In this document: positions 61,638-64,000 of the stretch, in pieces
Layout: every line of letters starts with the position of its first letter
How positions within the stretch are numbered: position 1 is the stretch's first letter
Source of the DNA: Chryseobacterium camelliae
Lineage (GTDB): Bacteria; Bacteroidota; Bacteroidia; Flavobacteriales; Weeksellaceae
DNA: 64,000 nucleotides
Assembly: GCF_030818575.1 (NCBI RefSeq)
Contig: NZ_JAUTAL010000001.1
Location: 930,001 to 994,000 of the forward strand
Direction of reading: 5' to 3'
Translations under genes and position numbers: made by a program
Notes under the pieces: model-generated
The model's input: only the letters and a program-made list of their open reading frames with translations
Databases searched by the model: none
What the model was told of the DNA's origin: nothing

Positions 61638-64000
61638 ATGGCAAAACGTACAGATATAAAAACAATTTTAGTTATCGGTTCCGGACCTATCATCATCGGT
61701 CAGGCGGCTGAATTCGATTATGCGGGAACGCAGGCGTGTCTTTCTCTTAAAGAAGAAGGCTATAAGGTTATCCTGATCAACTCCAACCCGGCAACGATCA
61801 TGACGGATGTTGAAATCGCGGATAAAGTTTACATCGAGCCGATTTCCCTTCAGTTTGTAAGTCACATCATCAGAAAGGAGCGTCCGGATGCGTTATTACC
61901 GACGCTGGGAGGACAGACCGGACTGAATATGGCGGTAGAGCTGGAGAAATCCGGTATCCTGGAAGAGTGTAAGGTAGAAGTATTGGGTACCAAGCTTTCA
62001 GCGATCAACAGAGCGGAAGACAGGGATCTGTTCCGTGAACTGATGAGGGAGCTGAACGAGCCGGTGCCTGAATCGGATATCGTGAATACTGTAGAGGGAG
62101 CCTTAAGGTTTGCAGAAGAAATAGGGTATCCCGTAATTGTTCGTCCGGCTTTCACCATGGGTGGAACAGGAGGCGGAATCGCTTCCAATGAAACAGAACT
62201 GAAAGAAATTGCAGAATTGGGATTGAAACACAGCCCGGTAACGCAGTGTCTGATTGAACGGTCAATCGCAGGCTTCAAGGAAATTGAATATGAGGTAATG
62301 CGTGATGCCAACGACAATGCGATTGTAGTGTGTAACATGGAAAACATCGACCCGGTGGGTGTGCATACAGGAGATTCCATCGTAGTTGCGCCTTCCCAGA
62401 CCCTTTCAGACAGAGAGTATCAGATGCTGAGGAACGCTTCCCTGAAAATCATCAGGGCGTTGGGAATTGAAGGGGGGTGTAACGTACAGCTGGCATTGGA
62501 TCCGCATTCATTCAACTATTATATCATCGAGGTAAACCCTAGGGTTTCCCGTTCATCCGCTTTGGCATCAAAGGCTACAGGTTACCCGATCGCAAAGATT
62601 GCTGCGAAAATAGCGGTAGGACTTACCCTTGACGAAATTATGAACCCGGTAACCGGAAAAACATACGCCTGCTTCGAGCCGGCTCTGGATTATGTGGTAA
62701 CAAAATTCCCTAGGTTCCCGTTCGATAAATTTGAAACGGCAGACAGAAGATTGTCTACCCAGATGAAAGCCACCGGTGAAGTAATGGCTATCGGAAGAAA
62801 TTTCGAGGAATCTTTGCAGAAGGCCATCCGTTCCCTGGAAACAGGAATCAGGCACTTAGGACTGAAAACCAAACAGGCTCAGGCTTTAACGGCAGAAGAG
62901 ATTGAAAGAAGAATCAGGGTCTGTGATGACGAAAGATTGTTCATCATCGGTGATGCTTTAAGAAGAGGGTATGACTGGGAACAGATCGTAGAATGGAGTA
63001 AAATAGACAAGTTCTTCATCTGGAAGCTGAAAAAGCTGGTGGATTTCGAAAAAACGATTGCCGAAAATAAATTCAGCAAAGAAATTTTGCTGGAAGCTAA
63101 AAAATTAGGCTTTGCAGATTTAAATATCGCTCACCTCTGGGACGTTACGCAAAGAGAAGTATTCAATTTCAGAAAGGAAAACGGAATCATGCCGGTATAT
63201 AAAATGGTAGATACCTGCGCTGCTGAATTTGAATCTGAAACCCCTTATTTCTACGGAACTTACGAAGAAGAAAATGAAAGTGTGGTTTCAGACAAAGAAA
63301 AAATCATCGTACTGGGCTCCGGACCGATCAGGATCGGACAAGGGGTTGAGTTTGATTACGCGACGGTTCACTCAGTTTGGGCAATTAAAGAAATGGGTTA
63401 CGAAGCGATTATCATTAACAATAACCCGGAGACGGTTTCCACAGACTTCTCCATTTCAGATAAATTGTACTTCGAGCCGCTGGCAGAGGAAGATGTGATG
63501 AACATCATCGAACTCGAAAAGCCAAAAGGAGTCGTGGTGCAGTTCGGGGGTCAGACCGCAATTAACCTGGCAGATAAATTAGCTTCACACGGAGTCCAGA
63601 TTTTAGGGACTACGCTGGAAGATCTGGACAGAGCGGAAAACAGGGATAAATTTGAAAAGGCGCTTCAGGAAATGCAGATTCCTCAGCCACTTGGGAAGAC
63701 ATCTGTTTCAAAAGAAGAAGCGATCAAGATTGCCAACGAAATCGGATATCCGGTATTGGTTCGGCCAAGCTACGTTTTAGGAGGACGTGCCATGGAGATC
63801 GTATATACGGAAACGGAACTGGCCCACTATATGGAAAATGCGGTGGAAGCTAGCCCTGAACATCCGGTGTTGGTCGACAAATACATGGTTGGAAAAGAAG
63901 TTGAGGTAGACGCCATCTGCGACGGTGAAACGGTAGTGATTCCTGGAATCATGGAGCACATCGAAAGAGCAGGAGTGCACTCCGGAGACTCTATCGCAGT
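61638..64000 (+). CDS. carB: Carbamoyl-phosphate synthase large subunit (runs off the window)
   Basis: This is an ATP-grasp enzyme with two homologous halves, of which about 787 codons are in view and the frame is open to the end. The first half starts [19 protein letters not shown] and has [12 protein letters not shown]. The oligomerisation region follows, and the second half restarts with [18 protein letters not shown] and [12 protein letters not shown]. It makes carbamoyl phosphate from ammonia, bicarbonate and two ATP. The allosteric (MGS) domain lies beyond the window, so UMP/ornithine control cannot be judged. It begins 58 nt after the four-helix-bundle gene. Confidence 0.97.
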   Translation, partial: MAKRTDIKTILVIGSGPIIIGQAAEFDYAGTQACLSLKEEGYKVILINSNPATIMTDVEIADKVYIEPISLQFVSHIIRKERPDALLPTLGGQTGLNMAVELEKSGILEECKVEVLGTKLSAINRAEDRDLFRELMRELNEPVPESDIVNTVEGALRFAEEIGYPVIVRPAFTMGGTGGGIASNETELKEIAELGLKHSPVTQCLIERSIAGFKEIEYEVMRDANDNAIVVCNMENIDPVGVHTGDSIVVAPSQTLSDREYQMLRNASLKIIRALGIEGGCNVQLALDPHSFNYYIIEVNPRVSRSSALASKATGYPIAKIAAKIAVGLTLDEIMNPVTGKTYACFEPALDYVVTKFPRFPFDKFETADRRLSTQMKATGEVMAIGRNFEESLQKAIRSLETGIRHLGLKTKQAQALTAEEIERRIRVCDDERLFIIGDALRRGYDWEQIVEWSKIDKFFIWKLKKLVDFEKTIAENKFSKEILLEAKKLGFADLNIAHLWDVTQREVFNFRKENGIMPVYKMVDTCAAEFESETPYFYGTYEEENESVVSDKEKIIVLGSGPIRIGQGVEFDYATVHSVWAIKEMGYEAIIINNNPETVSTDFSISDKLYFEPLAEEDVMNIIELEKPKGVVVQFGGQTAINLADKLASHGVQILGTTLEDLDRAENRDKFEKALQEMQIPQPLGKTSVSKEEAIKIANEIGYPVLVRPSYVLGGRAMEIVYTETELAHYMENAVEASPEHPVLVDKYMVGKEVEVDAICDGETVVIPGIMEHIERAGVHSGDSIA

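Overview
The window looks like a chromosomal segment of a flavobacterium of the Chryseobacterium/Weeksellaceae type (phylum Bacteroidota). The evidence is the fused SecDF, two secreted enzymes ending in type IX secretion (T9SS) sorting domains, many lipoproteins with short L-x-S/A-C lipoboxes, promoters of the Bacteroidota form (TTTG, about 19 nt, TAnnTTTG), Shine-Dalgarno-poor starts, and an arginine operon of the N-succinyl-ornithine type. Genes are densely packed and nearly all are housekeeping or metabolic. No tRNA, rRNA, CRISPR array, phage or complete insertion sequence was seen, and no gene-free stretch exceeds about 260 bp.

Layout. 1-9.8 kb: the end of a DEAD-box helicase, an SGNH hydrolase, small lipoproteins, an iron-type alcohol dehydrogenase, PEP carboxylase, a DUF2798/Crp-Fnr pair behind an FNR-like box, and a T9SS subtilase. 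9.8-13 kb: sugar aminotransferase, small membrane protein, galE and a nucleotidyltransferase, probably for surface sugars. 13-19 kb: an outer-membrane receptor, mltG-dapF (cell wall), and pnuC with a Tyr/Gly/Asn-rich lipoprotein. 19-30 kb: an amino acid permease, a BNR-type propeller, a sialate O-acetylesterase-like protein, hemN, a multi-pass membrane protein, a T9SS sugar dehydrogenase and secDF. 30-37.7 kb: a Tet-like MFS pump, tatA-PAP2-TPR, rlmH and yihY facing each other across a palindrome, a RelA/SpoT enzyme, and a small unknown protein.

37.9-49 kb (all minus strand) is a short-chain carboxylate module: porin, MHS-type MFS transporter, small membrane protein, GNAT, small membrane protein, an SLC5-STAC-histidine kinase, a lone receiver, prpE and acs. 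It resembles CrbS/CrbR control of acs in proteobacteria. The acs reading frame is broken by one extra base.

49.2-58.9 kb is the arginine operon (GNAT, argG, argC, argD, argF', argB, argE, argH). A divergent zinc-ribbon/HTH gene that resembles a domesticated IS1 InsA lies at one end and a convergent Lrp/AsnC regulator at the other. 58.9-64 kb is pyrB-carA-(four-helix-bundle gene)-carB, the shared carbamoyl-phosphate supply for pyrimidines and arginine.

The most striking non-coding signal is upstream of pyrB. A consensus promoter is followed by a predicted leaderless 23-codon leader ORF, a small GC hairpin, a T-rich tract and an intrinsic terminator that overlaps the leader stop codon. This has the architecture of the E. 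coli pyrBI (pyrL) attenuator, in a phylum where I know of no described example.
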